Positions 35,440 to 51,519 of a DNA stretch of 64,000 nucleotides are shown here, one piece after another. Location: assembly GCF_029227915.1 (NCBI RefSeq), contig NC_079882.1, positions 14,592,501-14,656,500 on the forward strand, given 5' to 3'. Origin of the DNA: Hydractinia symbiolongicarpus. Lineage: Eukaryota; Cnidaria; Hydrozoa; Anthoathecata; Hydractiniidae. How positions within the stretch are numbered: position 1 is the stretch's first letter; every line of letters begins with the position of its first letter. The notes beneath the pieces are model-generated. The model did not search any database, was not told the DNA's origin, and was given only the letters and a program-made list of their open reading frames with translations. The position numbers and the translations under genes were made by a program.

Positions 35440-38279
35440 TAGCTAGCTAGCTAGAACTATCAGAAAACGCAGCGCCGTTGAGAAGCAAATAGTCCTGGGG
35501 ACGAGGTTGGGCTACGTTTTCTATATCAGTTATATGAATTTTTACCCTTTTTTGTTACAGAGCCCTGTTTGAAGACAACGTGATATTTAGAACTAACTAT
35601 CAATGAATATTTCTTAAGAAAAAAAACTTCATTCAATCAAGTAAGCATTCAGAATAGTTTTCGCATGGCTGTTTGTGTCATTTCAGTCAGTTTTGGGATT
35701 AACACTATTCGGTTCGCTCCCTGACTAACACCGCCCCCCCCCCCACCCTTTCCCCCTCTTTTTTTTGCTATGTAGCATAGCTATGATACTTTATGAGTTT
35801 TCGTATTTATCTATTAGACACCTGCCTACCAAATATTTAGGTCACATACCTCCCAGAGCCTTAAATATTAAATACCCCGAAATTTCTATGAGGTCCTCAA
35901 GATCCGTAAAATGTAATAACTTTCGCTACGATGATACTTGAAACTTGTGCCTAACAACATAACTTTCTTTTATTAACAAAAATCATTCTAGAAAGTTTTC
36001 ACACGTGGTTAACAGGATTTTTTCGGATTTTACCCAAAAATCAGAATACGAAATATGAAAAAACGAAGATATGTTGTTAAGCAACTTTAATTTAGCTGTC
36101 AGAAACTTTAAACAGAATGTTAAAATTTAGATCTAGTAATTTATTTCTAAGCAGAAATGATGTTACTTCAACGAAAGTAACTTTAGCGAAAGAAATTTAT
36201 GGCCCCAATCGCGAAAGTTTATTCCCGCAAAATATGTTGACACAGCCTATTCGCGAAAGTTAATCCTCACGAATTTTTTTAGCTGTGTAGCTAATTTCTT
36301 TTGTAGAAACATGTACTTCACTGAAAGACAAGAAACAAAAATAGGAGAAATGCTGTCGACACCACCGCCCATCGCAAAAGGTAATTCTCACGAAAAAATT
36401 ATAGAAATGACAGATCGCGAAAGTTTTTGCCGCGAAAATAAGTGAAGGGTGTCATTCGCTAAAGTTTTTTCCCTTGATTTTGCGTTTTTTGACTCGCGCA
36501 CTTGGTATAAATTATGTCTGTCATATGAAAATTATAATCCATGCCTTAAATGATTCCTATCAGCATTACTTCTTGCTGACGTCAGCATATTTTTAAAAAG
36601 AAGATCTATTGTTCGACAGATATTTTTATCAATATTTGTTTAAAATTATTCAAATAAAGTATTATTTTGATACTTTAATGACATTCAACTATTTAATCAC
36701 TATTTATCGATTTACTCAGGTGCCAGACAAAACGTCCGAAAAGGTTGATTCAATTTTTTAATGAGATATTTCGTGTATTTTTGGTCGTAAATGGGTGTGA
36801 CTGCAGAAAAACATTAACGCCCCAGGGAGTTTTTTAACCTTGAATTCCAAAATAAAAAAAATGAGCTACTAAGAAATTCAGGGTTGTTGGGTTAGCTAAT
36901 CCTTAAGTATGCTAGGTAGAGCTTGCATTGATGTAAAATAAATGGAAAGGTGATACGATATGTATGTTTTGTATGTTCAACGATTGTGTTTAATATGCAT
37001 TGAAAAATACAAAGTGATCTCCTTTACTAAAGTTGTGAAGTTCTTAGCACTCGGTTCCTTTTGCCTAAAATGCATGGAAAAATCAAATGTGTGTAAAAAA
37101 GTGTATCCAAAAAGACGTCGAAACATCGTACAAAGAATTTATTATAAATTGTCTGTGCAGGAAAGGTGTCATCCTCTGTTTAAACACATTAGATATTATA
37201 GACATACTTTGATCTAAACACTGAAGCCGACGATAACGCCAACGATGTAAGTGATGTAGATTTTCGCCATACCAAACATTCTGGAAGAGAAATAATAGAA
37301 GTAACTTCGATGACACCTTATCCGGCAGCGAGGTCGAGGCGAAAAAATCCAATACATGAAGAAAGATATTTTCAAGTAGTGACATTAAAGAGTTGCAAGC
37401 AAATGTGCTAAAATAATAAGATTTAGGCCAATTACAGAGTATAGAGTTTTAGAAAGCTTGGAAGGTTCCGGATTGCTGGAAAAATACTCATTTGCTCAAC
37501 TGCGTACAAGACTTACTTACGAAAGGAAACAATAAGTTCTTTCCACATTTAGGTCCCGGTCAGTTTGCGTCACATACTATTCAAATAGTAACGATAAAGA
37601 ACTTTTTAGAAAAAAAAGTTGGTTTATCAGACTAAAAAAAGAGAAAATTGCACCGCTAGCCCTTTCTTCTATGCAATTCATTTGTCTGCCGCATTGTTTT
37701 TCGCCATTTTCCCACCAAATAACGAAGTTTATTCTCCGTGAAAAAGTCCATAAATCGCAAACTATTCATCCAATAAAGAGCCTACAACTGCTATGTTTAA
37801 AAACAAAATTTTCTTTTCAAACAGTGTTCCTGTGACCTCCTGAAAACTAATACCTGAATAAGTACAATGGCCTATTAGAACCACACATCACAATTCAAGA
37901 TAGGTGACACTTATATAGGTCTGTTGTGTTTATGTTTCCTGCATAATTTGTGAAAAAAAGAAAAATGATTTTTAAACTTTGCTGAAAGCGGTACTTAGGT
38001 CACAAAAAATGAGTTTTTTTTGCCATCATCATGTTCGGCATACTTTTTTTTTGCTATGCTAATCTTTGTCTAAAAAATCATTTTCAAATATTTCGACCAA
38101 TTAGTGCCTAAAGCGATACTTAGTTGAAAAAAACACATTTTTTTGTTTACTATTCCAAATTATGTCGAAAGCAGACATTAAGTCAGATCCAGAAACAATT
38201 CAGGGCACAATTTTGTACTTCACAATCTGTCAAAGTTACCCTTTTGAAATGGATGACGGAGAGGTCTTATTATCACAAC
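35440..38279. other. interior of the RecQ-like element, no further gene recognised
   Basis: Includes a C-run at about 35734 and a run of frames around 36960-37400 (VCKKVYPKRRRNIVQRIYYK) that I cannot assign. The segment 36160-36480 repeats motifs of the type CGCGAAAGTT(T/A)AT. Confidence 0.35.
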
Positions 38280-38415
38280 AGGTTAGAATAATACTACTTT
38301 ATGTTAGAATAGTCCTGCTGATAGAATAATACTACTCTGTTAGAATAGTACTACTAAAAGGTAGAATAGTACTACTATGTTAGAATAGTACTACTAATGT
38401 TAGAATAGTACTACT

Positions 38416-41566
<3,151 letters not shown>

Positions 41567-41679
41567 AAGCTAGATTTACCTGTAGAAGATTACTCACATG
41601 ATAAACAAACTAATGATTCTATTGACAATTCCTGTATTATTGACTTTGGATACTACAACCTACATACTTTCTCAAAACT

Positions 41680-44600
41680 TACAAAAAATATTTCAAAGGA
41701 CAATTTTTCCATCTTTTACACAAATATTAGATCTTACAACAAAAACATCACATCTTTAACACTACTATTACAAAATTTAAATTTTAAATTTGATATAATT
41801 GGTCTAAGTGAAACATGGCATACAACTAGCAGTAACATTAACGTAGAGACTATGGAAGCATATTCTCCTTATACATATACTTGTAGCCAATCTCAAAATT
41901 CAGGTTGTGGTATGTATGTTAAAAAAGATATTAACTACATTAAAAGAGAGGATCTTTCCATCAATTGTAATGAAAATATGATAATAGGTGTTGTTTATAG
42001 ACATCCAAAAAGCAATCTTGCACCGTTTTTGGAGAAGATGGAATCCATACTGGCTACATGTGATAAAGAAAAAAAGGAGTCTGTAATTATGGGGGATTTT
42101 AATATCAATTTTTTGTCAGCCAAAAATGATACATTTCTCAATATTCTTTTATCTCGGTTTTATCAACCGCACATTATACAACCTACTAGATTTTCTGAGA
42201 ATGATGGTCACTCACTAATAGATAATATTTTTTTCAATAGGCTCGAATATGTTTGCACAAGTGGTAACTTGCTTTCTCACATTTCTGATCATTTACCTAA
42301 TTTTTTAATAATCTGCAAAAAACAGGACAGGAAAAGCAAAAATAAGGTTTACAAAAGGGACTACAAAAATTTTGATCAGAAAGCTTTTCTGGCAGATCTC
42401 ACAAATTGTAATATGGTTGACTCCCTAGAAGGTACCACAGACATAAATTCTATGTATGATTTTTTTCATGACAAAATAGGTCTTCTGATCTTATATAGGT
42501 GAGACGTCGCGTCATCTTAAGGTTCGGGCAAGCGAGCACCTCGGAGTGTCTCCCTTAACAGGTAAGAAATCAACCTCATCTAATTGCACGGCAATTAAAG
42601 ATCATCTTAAAGCCTGTCACACCAAATCATCTCTGGTATTTGATAGAGATTAAAGAGAGTTTGTTCATAATGCGGGATAGTCCCCAGTTGAATAACAACA
42701 TTAGATCTGCTCCATTGTATTTATACAATTAGTATTTAATCTGTAACTATGGTTGCTGTTAAACTTGTATATATTTAGGAGAACATTGTACGTTTTTGAT
42801 TGCTTGAAAATGGGTGTGTGAACATCTGAAACGTCGCGAATAATGTAGTTTTTTTGTTGTCAATTTACTACCGCGATGATTCTTCATCATTGTATAGGTC
42901 TTCTTATCGATAAACATGCTCCATTGAAATCAATCTCTAACAAAAAAATGAAGCAAAGAAGAAAGCCATGGATTAATGATTTATTCTAAAACTTATTGGG
43001 AAAAAAAACACCCTATATAGCCATTTTATCCAAACCGGTGACAGGGAAACTCTTAAGCAATACAGGTCCATTAGAAATGACATTAACCACGAAATACGTA
43101 AAGCAAAATACCAATACCACAAAGATTATTTTACTTCATGTAAGAATAACATAAGAAAATTCTGGAAGGGAGTCAACCAAATTATTAATTGCAAACAGGT
43201 AAAAGATGAATCACCAAATCTTATCATCTCCAATGGGAAAACATATAATAATCCAACCGATATCGCAGCAGATAAATTTATACTTTGTAAATGTTGCTCC
43301 ATCTCTCATTAAAAAACTTCCAAAACAAACTACAAAGAGAGATTTTACTTCTTACCTTGAAAATCAAATTGGCACAAGCCTTCTATATAGCACCAGTTAC
43401 CAAATGTGAAGTGGAGGATCTACTAGGGTCATTTAATGGGAAAAAAGCATCTGACATTTACAACTTTCCTATCAATGTCATTAAAGACATTAAAACTATC
43501 ATTAGTGAACCACTAAGTATAATAATTAATAAGTCCTTTTCAACAGGAATCTTTCCAAATAAACTAAAACTTGCAAAAATAACACCCTTGTATAAAGGTA
43601 ACTGACGCTTTGAAGCAAAAAATTATAGACCCATTTCTGTTCTACCAATTTTTGATAAATTAATTGAAAAGCTAATGTGCAAACGTCTTTTAAACTTCCT
43701 TAACATGAATAAAGTGCTCACATCTAGCCAGTATGGATTCAGAGAGAATAGTTCTACTAGTTTTGCTGTGCATGACTTATTATCAAAAGTTACCGAAGCA
43801 ATGGAAAGTAAAGAATTGTCTTGTGCAATTTTTCTAGACTTTGCAAAAGCATTTGATACTGTTGATCATCAAATACTACTACAAAAACTAAAACAATATG
43901 GGATAAGAGGGACTCCACTGAACTGGTTTTCTTCCTATTTATTTAACAGAAAACAATGTGTTTCTGTTGCAGCAGCACTATCCAACCCCAAATTAATTAA
44001 ATGTGGTGTACCTCAGGGTTCTGTCTTGGGACCATTACTTTTCTTAATATATATTAATGATATAACTAATTCATCAAAAACACTTCATTATACACTGTTT
44101 GCTGATGACACTAGCCTTTTTTACAAAAATAAAACTAGTAAATGTGTCTGACTGGCTTATTGCCAACAAATTAAGTCTAAATGTAGATAAGTCAAACTGT
44201 CTTTATTTTTGTGGTAGACAGGAATATGATAAAACTATAAAAATCTCTATATCTGGAGAATCTATACAACAAAAACTATTTGTAAGTTATCTTGGTCTGA
44301 GGATAGATGATAGCCTAAAATGGACCCATCAATTATCTTATGTTAACTCTAAAATCAGACAAGGCATTGGTATAAATTGTAAATTAAGATTTGTACTCCC
44401 TTTAAGATCAATTCGTCAAATATATTTCATTTTTATCCAATCTCATATTACTTATGGCATCACACTCTGGGGTTTAGGTAGATCATCAGTTAAAACTCAA
44501 GTTTTAAATGGAGTAAATAAATGTATTAAATTGATGACATACAATAAAAACAAAAATATTAATAACATTCTATTTGAAACTAAAATCCTCAACTTTGATG

Positions 44601-44878
44601 GTCTCCTGATCATGGAAACCTGCAAGATTGCATATACTTTTTATAACAATACGTTACCTAACAACCTAAAAAATTTATTTTGTCTTAAAAACCATTATCA
44701 CATTACTCGTCGTGCACATAATTTGCACATTCCACATCAAACTAAAAATAATCAAGTTTCATATTTATGCTCTTTAAATTGGAACACATATTGCACAGAT
44801 CTATTAAATATAAATAATAAAAGTCTGTTTTTCAAGAAATTGAAAGACAAACTGATCAACAAATTATGGAATGCATAA
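41680..44878 (+). pseudogene. LINE endonuclease-reverse transcriptase, broken
   Basis: Endonuclease part: DNFSIFYTNIRSYNKNITSL, FDIIGLSETWH, IGVVYRHPKSN, IMGDFNINFL, HISDHLPNFL (to about 42480). After the insertion come SFNGKKASDIYNFPINVIKD, AIFLDFAKAFDTVDHQILLQ, CGVPQGSVLGPLLFLIYIND and LFADDTSLFYKN (catalytic FADD, about 44099). Breaks occur near 42990, 43400, 43605 and 44140. The C-terminal part (44150-44878) is readable to the stop. The FADD variant and divergence show it is a different family from its neighbour. Confidence 0.85.
42487..42893 (+). mobile_element. Penelope-type element fragment (GIY-YIG endonuclease end) nested in LINE
   Basis: The direct repeat ATAGGTCTTCT flanks the insert (42476-42486 and 42894-42904), an 11-bp target duplication. 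The first part encodes YIGETSRHLKVRASEHLG and CTAIKDHLKACHT, the GIY-YIG endonuclease domain that ends Penelope-like polyproteins (Tyr, Arg, His and Glu present). Stops follow. The 3' part holds ACATCTGAAACGTCGCGAAT, a typical non-coding end of this group. The copy is 5'-truncated. Confidence 0.75.
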
Positions 44879-45341
44879 CCTATTTTGCAACTATCACAAC
44901 AACTCTTGAGTTTAACATTGCTTGTTTTCTTCTTGTTTTTTTTTGTTTGTTTTGTTTTTTGGGTTTTTTCCTCTTCTTCTTCTTCTTCGTGATACCAGGT
45001 TTTATAGTTTTATAGTGCCTTAGAAATATTCACGAACTTTGTAAACTATATTTTGCTAATTTTAATCAATCAGCTCTTTCCATTATTATAATATTTTTAT
45101 TTAAAAGTAGCCCTGCATTTGCGTCTAGTCAATTCTGAACATATTTCAGAAAAAACATCTTGTTCTTATAAGTAAGTTAATATTATATTTATATATTTTA
45201 AGCATATTAAATAATTAGTTTTGTAACTATATTTATGTGCACAACCAGAAAGCCATACATAATGGTTGTTTTTGTGTATACATTTTTTACGTCATCTGTA
45301 CATTATAAAAGAGAAAATATATTACTTACTTACTTACTTCA

Positions 45342-47125
45342 CTGCTACTATTATGAAATGACATTATTTAGCAAAAAAAAGTCGGCAAAAAATTAATCGG
45401 CAAAAATAAAAAGTTCATATTTTGTCTAAGTGACTCATATTAATATTAGTCACTTGGACAAAATTTAGTCACTTTTTGTCAAATAAATTTTTGAATTAAG
45501 TCACTTTTTGTTGACTAAATTTTTGAATTTAGTCACTAATAAAGAATAATTGCATAAAACTGATAAAAATTAGCAACAAGGAAGAAAAAACGGTAAAAAG
45601 GTGGTCGGAAAAAAAGTCAGAAAAAAAGTTAGGTCGAAAAAAAAAATGTCAGCAAAAAAGTTTGGTCGGTAATAAAAAAGTCGGCAAAAATTTTAGTCGG
45701 CAAAAAATATTAGTGACTTAGCCAAAATTTAGTTTTTTTACTGATAAGCGAGTCACCATTAACTATTTTAGAATAAATAAAAACATGTTTTATTTTTGCC
45801 ACAAAGTTTAGCTAGCGTATACTGACAATATTACGTTAACATCTAAATTACTTTTGCATGACCCTGCGCAAATAACAGTTACACCGTCCATCAACATTTT
45901 TGCTAAGGTGTCTTAAGAGACGGTGTATAGTCAAAACCATAAAGTTACGTAGCGAGTGGATTGCCATTTATTGACATGTTTATTAAAAAGTAACATATTT
46001 TGGCAAAAGTGTGACATTCAGGGTGTTATGATTGAAGACTTTTTGTGTTTCACTTAATTTTGCACTTAGGAATATAAGAAGCTTTAACATAAGTAGAAAA
46101 ATGATACTTTGGACAGTAAAATCCGTATCTTAATTAATCCATAGTAAATATATGATACAGAAGTAACAAAAGGTTACGTTCTATCTTCTAACTTCTCTAC
46201 AGCAGATATGGCGTTAAAAATTGACCTAGGGTGACTGTAATCACATTTGGAAAGATCATAAAAACCAGAAAGAAACCAAAATATTTCAAGAATATTAAAA
46301 AAAGTTTTTTTTCAGTTTTTTTGAATGTCACACATGTCTTGGACGGTTACGCTAGTTTATAAACTTTCAAAAGAACTAGCTAGCTAGCTAAGTCATAGCT
46401 GTGTTAATGTTGAAAGGGAAGGCAAAAAACTCATGTGTTTTACATTTATTATCTATGTTAAATCTAATTCTAAAGAGAGTTTTGACTTTGGTTCTGAATG
46501 AATTTGGATGTCGTGGAAATATTAGCTAGCTACTATTTACTGGTGTCACTTCAGTTATGTCTTATTATTTACTCATTAGGTGATAGGTTAAGTCTGGACT
46601 TTTTGTACGAAGAGAATGAGTACTCACATTGACTTCATTTTCCTTTTTTTGAATGTCAAAACAATAAACCTTTTACTTTACTGTTAGCTACACAGGATTG
46701 ATGAGCTGCGGCGAACGTGAAATCCCAGGGTCGACTTTTCCTCAAAAAATGCTCCAAAAGAAAAAAATGACGGTTTCAAAGAATTTGCTACGCCTTTTTT
46801 TCCTTTTTCCCCGAATTTCCTAATGCCAAACTTAATTAAAGCGGTCGATACTAAAAATGTTTCTTATCCATAAGTTAATTAGCAAAAGGCAACCTCGTCC
46901 CCAGGGCCTGTTAGGCTTTTTTTATTTGGACGGCCTGAACAAGGCCCTGGCCCTGGCTGGTCACGTGCCGATAAAATACCAACGTATGGTGGGTATTTTG
47001 AAAATAATTATTTTACTCGCTCTTCCAATGCACACGGTAAAAATATACACAGGCAGTCGACCATTATCAAAAATAATTAATAAATGTTTTAATCTCGGCG
47101 AGTTACAATTTTAGTACACCAAAAG
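45342..47125. other. no gene recognised
   Basis: AT-rich. The part 45370-45730 is a low-complexity patchwork of GTCGGCAAAAA and TTAGTCACTTTTTG motifs. TAGCTAGCTAGC runs occur near 46380. Confidence 0.5.
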
Positions 47126-47302
47126 AAAAATGTTCGTTCTAGCACAGTCGACGACGACGACAAGGGAAGTTCCTCAAATTCCCGAAATCCCAATTCCGAC
47201 AAATTCGAAAACAAATCCGATTCCGATATAATCCCACGCATGCGCAATAGCGACTAACGAGAATAATGCTGACATCAAAAATAGAGATTGCGCAATTGAG
47301 TA
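47126..47302. repeat. left terminal inverted repeat of virus-like remnant
   Basis: AAAATGTTCGTTCTAG, CAGTCGACGACGACGACAAG and CGCATGCGCAATAG in order; its complement is at 48993-49171. About 177 bp. CGCATGCGCAATAG also occurs near 30600 before the first virus-like gene, and a variant (CATGCGCAATAG) near 58217. Confidence 0.85.
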
Positions 47303-48745
47303 GTAGAGAGTCCCTTACTCAAAATACGACAGCGCTAGAAATTTTATTGATTGACATCAAAAATCTACACAATAAAGATGAATACACATACTGTGAAAGA
47401 GTTACACACTATCGCGAAAACCCGTGGGCTTACGGGCTATTCCAAGCTACGCTAGACCTTGTTGCTTTTTTAGAGGCACACCCAAGACCTGTTCCTGCTC
47501 CAGAATCAAGATCACAAGCATTTACACCAGAGGCCCTGGATATATTCAAACGTCAAGAAATGACAAAAACCCGTCCTATTAAGACTCCCCACACCCGACG
47601 CCATGAATGTCTTTGAACGCCAAGAGATGACGAGGACACGTCCAGTAGTCAAGAGTAAGCTGCGAGAGTGGTCTGACTGACTTGTGAACTATGTACCAGA
47701 GGGTATTAGAAAGTCGGTGCAAGGTATATATGCATCAGTAAAAAATCGCATCCTTGCTCTTTATGATGGGGCAAGAAAGACTCTGATGGTTGAAGTCGAA
47801 GAAGAGGCAAGGGAGGATCATGCTGAGGACGAGCAGCAGCCGAACCAAGATTTCACGCCCCAAGAACAAAAGCATGCTCACTATAGAACCTTCCGAAGTT
47901 TCCGCATTTCTGGCGTAGACGGTACGGATATCGATGGGTACTTGGGGATAGTACGATCACACGTGAAAACCCTGGTCGAGAAGCAGGTTAAAGACATGGG
48001 GTCTGCTAAGGTGCAGTGCTCCCGCTGGATTTTATGGAAGAAGCCAGTGGAGGTTACTAACGAGTTTATCGATCTTGATAAAGTCTTCCATAGAAACATG
48101 ACACCAGTCTTTCAGGGTACCGTCGTGGACGAGGTGCTAGATACAATGTTTGCCCAAGTCAAAACGCATGTGGAGAACCCAGCGCTGCCCAAAAGTGGCT
48201 TCACGATCGGTCAAATCATGCATCTCGACGTAGACTTCCATAAGCCACGACTAACAAGGGTTCTTCATATATCAAAGCACCCAAGTGGATAGCCACCAAA
48301 AAGACCATCATTAACCCCGCGAACAAGGACGAGGAGTGTTTCAAGTGCAGCATGATAGCTGCTCTGCATCATGAGGATATAACTTGCGATCCATAGAGAA
48401 TCAGCAAGCTGAGACCATATGCGGAGCGCTATAACTGGCAGGGCATCGAGTTTTCCACAAGCATCAAGGATATCACCAAATTCGAGAAGAACAACCCAGA
48501 CACCGCGGTGAATATCTTGTACGTGACGGGGAAGACTTTCCAACAATCGAATCCCGAGACAAGCGCTATACCTACTGCAGGGATAACGAAGCGGTCAAGA
48601 TCACGATGCCAACCGAAAAGGAAAAGTGGCTATGCTACAAGGATGGTCAGCAGCAGTTCAAGGTACCATTCGCCATCTATGCGGATTTTGAGAGACTGTT
48701 GATCCCAATGAAAGAGAATGCGAAGGAGACCAAGACGAAAAACAT
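47266..48745 (+). pseudogene. family B DNA polymerase gene, N-terminal part, broken
   Basis: The ATG at 47266 lies inside the inverted repeat. The product shows an internal repeat (IFKRQEMTKTRP at about 47551-47586; VFERQEMTRTRP at about 47608-47643), an in-frame TGA at 47678-47680, then NYVPEGIRKSVQGIYASVKN, a basic amphipathic region, an acidic linker and SGFTIGQIMHLDVDFHKP. After a frameshift near 48265 comes DEECFKCSMIAALHHEDI and a TAG at 48394-48396. Near 48672 VPFAIYADFERLL fits the first exonuclease carboxylates (D and E) of protein-primed-type family B polymerases (organellar/viral). The palm domain is lost. In metazoan genomes this domain order belongs to large virus-like elements. 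Confidence 0.7.
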
Positions 48746-48959
48746 CCTCGAACATCCAGGGATTCTGTTCAACGATCCCGATACACATTTCTTGGGTCTT
48801 AAAATGGTCCGGAACATACCAGAGGTCCAAGGGATTCCTTTGAATCGCCCTGGCGTACATTTCCTGGGTCATGAAATAATCGCGATTTGCTGATAGTATT
48901 TCTGATACGGTGTCATAAATTTTTTTGGATTGGATCATATTTTTATTACATCCTAGCAT
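48746..48959 (-). pseudogene. FKTQEMC-repeat protein (DUF4116-like), truncated
   Basis: Starts at 48959 and reads MTQEMYARAIQRNPLDLWYV and PDHFKTQEMCIGIVEQNPWM before the frame leaves the repeat at the deletion join. It is the same repeat type as in the ORFs at 58319 and 58962. It points towards the polymerase fragment, from the opposite inverted repeat. Confidence 0.65.
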
Positions 48960-48992
48960 AAAATAACAGTCACAACTCTATGAACTTTACCG

Positions 48993-49171
48993 TACTCAAT
49001 TGCGCAATCTCTATTTTTATTGATGTCAGCATTATTCGCGTTAGTCGCTATTGCGCATGCGTGGGATTTTATCGGAATCAGATTTGTTTTCGGATTTGTC
49101 GGAATTGGGATTTCGGGAATTTCGGGAATTTCCCTTGTCGTCGTCGTCGACTGCCCTAGAACGAACATTTT
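48993..49171. repeat. right terminal inverted repeat of virus-like remnant
   Basis: TACTCAATTGCGCAATCTCT ... CTATTGCGCATGCG ... CTTGTCGTCGTCGTCGACTG ... CTAGAACGAACATTTT, the complement of 47126-47302. Small internal differences include an extra copy of ATTTCGGGA. Confidence 0.85.
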
Positions 49172-50640
49172 CCTATCTCTCCAAATGCAGAAAAGTAGTG
49201 AATTTATTTAGTCGTCTTTAACGTTCACTTGAATGTAATAATGTGGCCGGCTTTTTCTTAAAGGAGAGGCGAACAGCGCAGGCACGGCTGCTGATTGAAA
49301 ATTCATGATGCCAGAGTTAATTTCAAAGACCAAATACGCTGGTCTGGAATGTTTCGTAAAACATCTGTTCATGGGAGTTGCAAAATACTATTTTTTCTTT
49401 CATCCATGAATGTGAGTTATTTTAAAGTTCAGTATTTTACACATTTGCCAAACTGGTGGTTATATTCAGAAACAATATTAGATCTTTCTCTGTATTGTGA
49501 TGGCAACGCATCGATGATCACACTGTTTTATCAAAAATAATAAACAAGACAAAAGTTATAGATCAAATAAGCTGCAATGTTGAATAACATGACCAAAATT
49601 TTTATTTTTTTATTACTGAACTAATTTATGAGTAAACATAAAGAAAATAAAGATTTGTAAACAAAGCTGAGACCGTTGTACGTTAGATTTGTTGTTGAAA
49701 GTGTCCGGTCTGTGTATTTATCGAATTTGGCGCCGTATATATACAACAGTTACAATATGTAAATACCTTGGACGATATGTTTGATAAATTTGGTATTAGC
49801 GATGAAGCATATTCAAAAAAAATATATGACCTCGTTGAGTTTAAAATTTGTTAGGTTTTTCTAAAACAAGGATATGATAAATTATATAAAAACATTTGTA
49901 AACTATATACTTTCTGTGTTTTTTCAACCATTTGTGAAAATCTGTCACGTTCATATAGCACAAAGGTTACCTTATGTAACCTGTTATGGAAACGACCTGA
50001 TGAATGGTGAATGTTTTAGTTCGAGAAGATCTAATATCATTTCATTCTCATCTTTCAAAGCATCACTGGTGCTATGTTGTGTAGAGGATCTGTGTATACT
50101 AGCATTTTTGTTGTAATTTTCCAGGATTTCTTTAATTCGGAGAAATCATAAACAAACAAGAAGCCCAGGGGCTTGAAGATTTCCGCCATTAGCCTAAAAG
50201 ATTTTAAAATTTGAAGTTGATCTTGAAAACAGAGAATTATGGGGTAAACAAATCATTGAGTATTCTCAATTAAGACCCTGATACACTTGTACAATATCAC
50301 TGAAATATAACTATGGTTGTTTATTTGTAGCAAAATTAAATGTATATGTACAACAAAAATATGTATATGCAAGAAAATCGGTAATTTATATGGACAATAA
50401 AGATATATACAACAAAAATATATATATGCAAGAAAATCGGTAATATATATGGACAATAAAGATATATACAACAAAAATATATATATATGCAAGAAAATCG
50501 GTAATATAGATATGCAACAAAAATATATACTTCGCATCCAAAAATATATATCCAAGGTTTTTTTTATGCAAGGTTTTTACTTAAAACATATCTAGTCCGG
50601 GTTTTGTTTAAAAACATATTTGATATACTTTACGCTCCTA
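49172..50640. other. no gene recognised; minisatellite at 50345-50530
   Basis: AT-rich sequence. At 50345-50530 a unit of about 57 bp (ATATGCAAGAAAATCGGTAA, GGACAATAAAGATATA) repeats three to four times with changes. Confidence 0.55.
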
Positions 50641-50679
50641 TCCTCAGTATAAAAACAAAGATGGAGTTAGGTCATCTGC

Positions 50680-51380
50680 ATGCGTTTTTTTCAAGAATTG
50701 AACAGACTAGTAGAAAGAGCCGAGCAAAGGGATAATTTGGACAAAAAACAGCTAAATGATATATTGGACAAAATTAGAATTTCTCTCAACACACTTTCAA
50801 ATTTGTCTTGTCAAGACCAAATATTGTCTTTTGATTCAAAAACTATAATTAATTCACTCGTCTAGAATTTTCTCGTGATTCTTCAGGAAGTACAACGAGA
50901 ATCTGTAGGTTTATATCTGATAGAGTGGCTATTATTGATTATACCCCAAATAAACTTTACAGGAATGGACATGGTAGACCCAAGTGGGATATATCGAAGG
51001 ATGTATTACTTTGCTTTCGTGATCTGGGTTATTGCTGGAAGGAAATTTCATCAATGCTATGTGTCTTAACATGGATTGTGGGTAGAAGAATTAGGGAACT
51101 CGGTATTTCAGAAATTACTGGCTACTCTTCCATATCTGATGAGGCACTTGAGCAGACTGTTAAAGACTTTAAAGATAGTCACTGTTCATTTGTTGAAAGA
51201 TTTTTGGTCCTTGCGCATTTACGATCTCTTGGTTTACGTGTACAGCATGAAAGAGTAATTGAAACTTTAAGAATAATTGATCCTGAAACTTCAAGAATAC
51301 GTTGGAATTCTTTAATTCGACAAAGAAAGTATAGCGTCCCTGGCCCCAATAGCCTTTGGCACATCGACGGTCTTCGCAGT
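50680..51380 (+). pseudogene. DDE-integrase-like gene, 5' part (split by LTR element)
   Basis: Frames read MRFFQELNRLVERAEQRDNL (N-terminal helices) and, after a break near 50865, NGHGRPKWDISKDVLLCFRD, a helix-turn-helix (WKEISSMLCVLTWIVGRRIR), then VPGPNSLWHIDGLRS with the first catalytic Asp. The gene continues at 55944 after the Ty3-type insertion. The family is a multicopy integrase-core protein of animals, probably from a DNA transposon. Confidence 0.75.
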
Positions 51381-51519
51381 TGTAGTGTCGGAGACTGCAT
51401 ATATACAGACTGTTCTATATTTGTATATATAAGGCACAGAGTGAAGTGTATATAGCCTCTTTGTATTTAACTATATTACGAGACACACGTGTTATTTCTT
51501 GCCCTGCTGGTATCTCTCA
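51381..51519 (+). repeat. 5' LTR of Ty3-type element
   Basis: TGTAGTGTCGGAGACTGCAT ... TATCTCTCA, 139 bp with TG/CA ends. It is followed by TTTGGCGATGAGGATTGG, the likely primer-binding region. It matches 55803-55938 with a few differences. Target duplication GCAGT (51376-51380) versus ACAGT (55939-55943). Confidence 0.9.

Larger units (their letters stand above)
34061..38415. mobile_element. unclassified DNA element with RecQ-like helicase and 15-bp TIRs
   Basis: The left end AGTAGTACTATTCTA (34061-34075) is the exact complement of the right end TAGAATAGTACTACT (38401-38415). The right subterminal 38280-38415 holds seven copies of a TAGAATAGTACTACT-like motif; further copies are at about 34215 and 34600. 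Both ends abut (TAA)n, so the element seems to have jumped into a microsatellite. The interior codes for a helicase fragment. I cannot name the superfamily, and no transposase is recognised. Confidence 0.6.
41567..45341 (+). mobile_element. second CR1/L2-like LINE, 5'-truncated and decayed
   Basis: Runs away from the previous LINE; both lose their 5' ends at the shared border near 41566. The interior codes for endonuclease and reverse transcriptase in several frames. The 3' end is a short ACTT repeat (about 45323-45341). A 407-bp foreign fragment splits it at 42487-42893. Confidence 0.75.
47126..49171. mobile_element. 2.05-kb TIR-bounded remnant of a large virus-like element
   Basis: Two inverted repeats of about 178 bp bracket a polymerase-type gene start (plus strand) and a repeat-protein gene (minus strand). 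The two genes run into each other near 48745, which shows that the long centre of the parent element was deleted. The interior has higher GC than the flanks. No clear target duplication is visible. Confidence 0.75.

Noticed and set aside
48508-48893. Plus-strand frame continuing the polymerase beyond 48745
   Set aside because: From about 48745 it is the antisense of FKTQEMC repeats on the minus strand, so it is not polymerase sequence.
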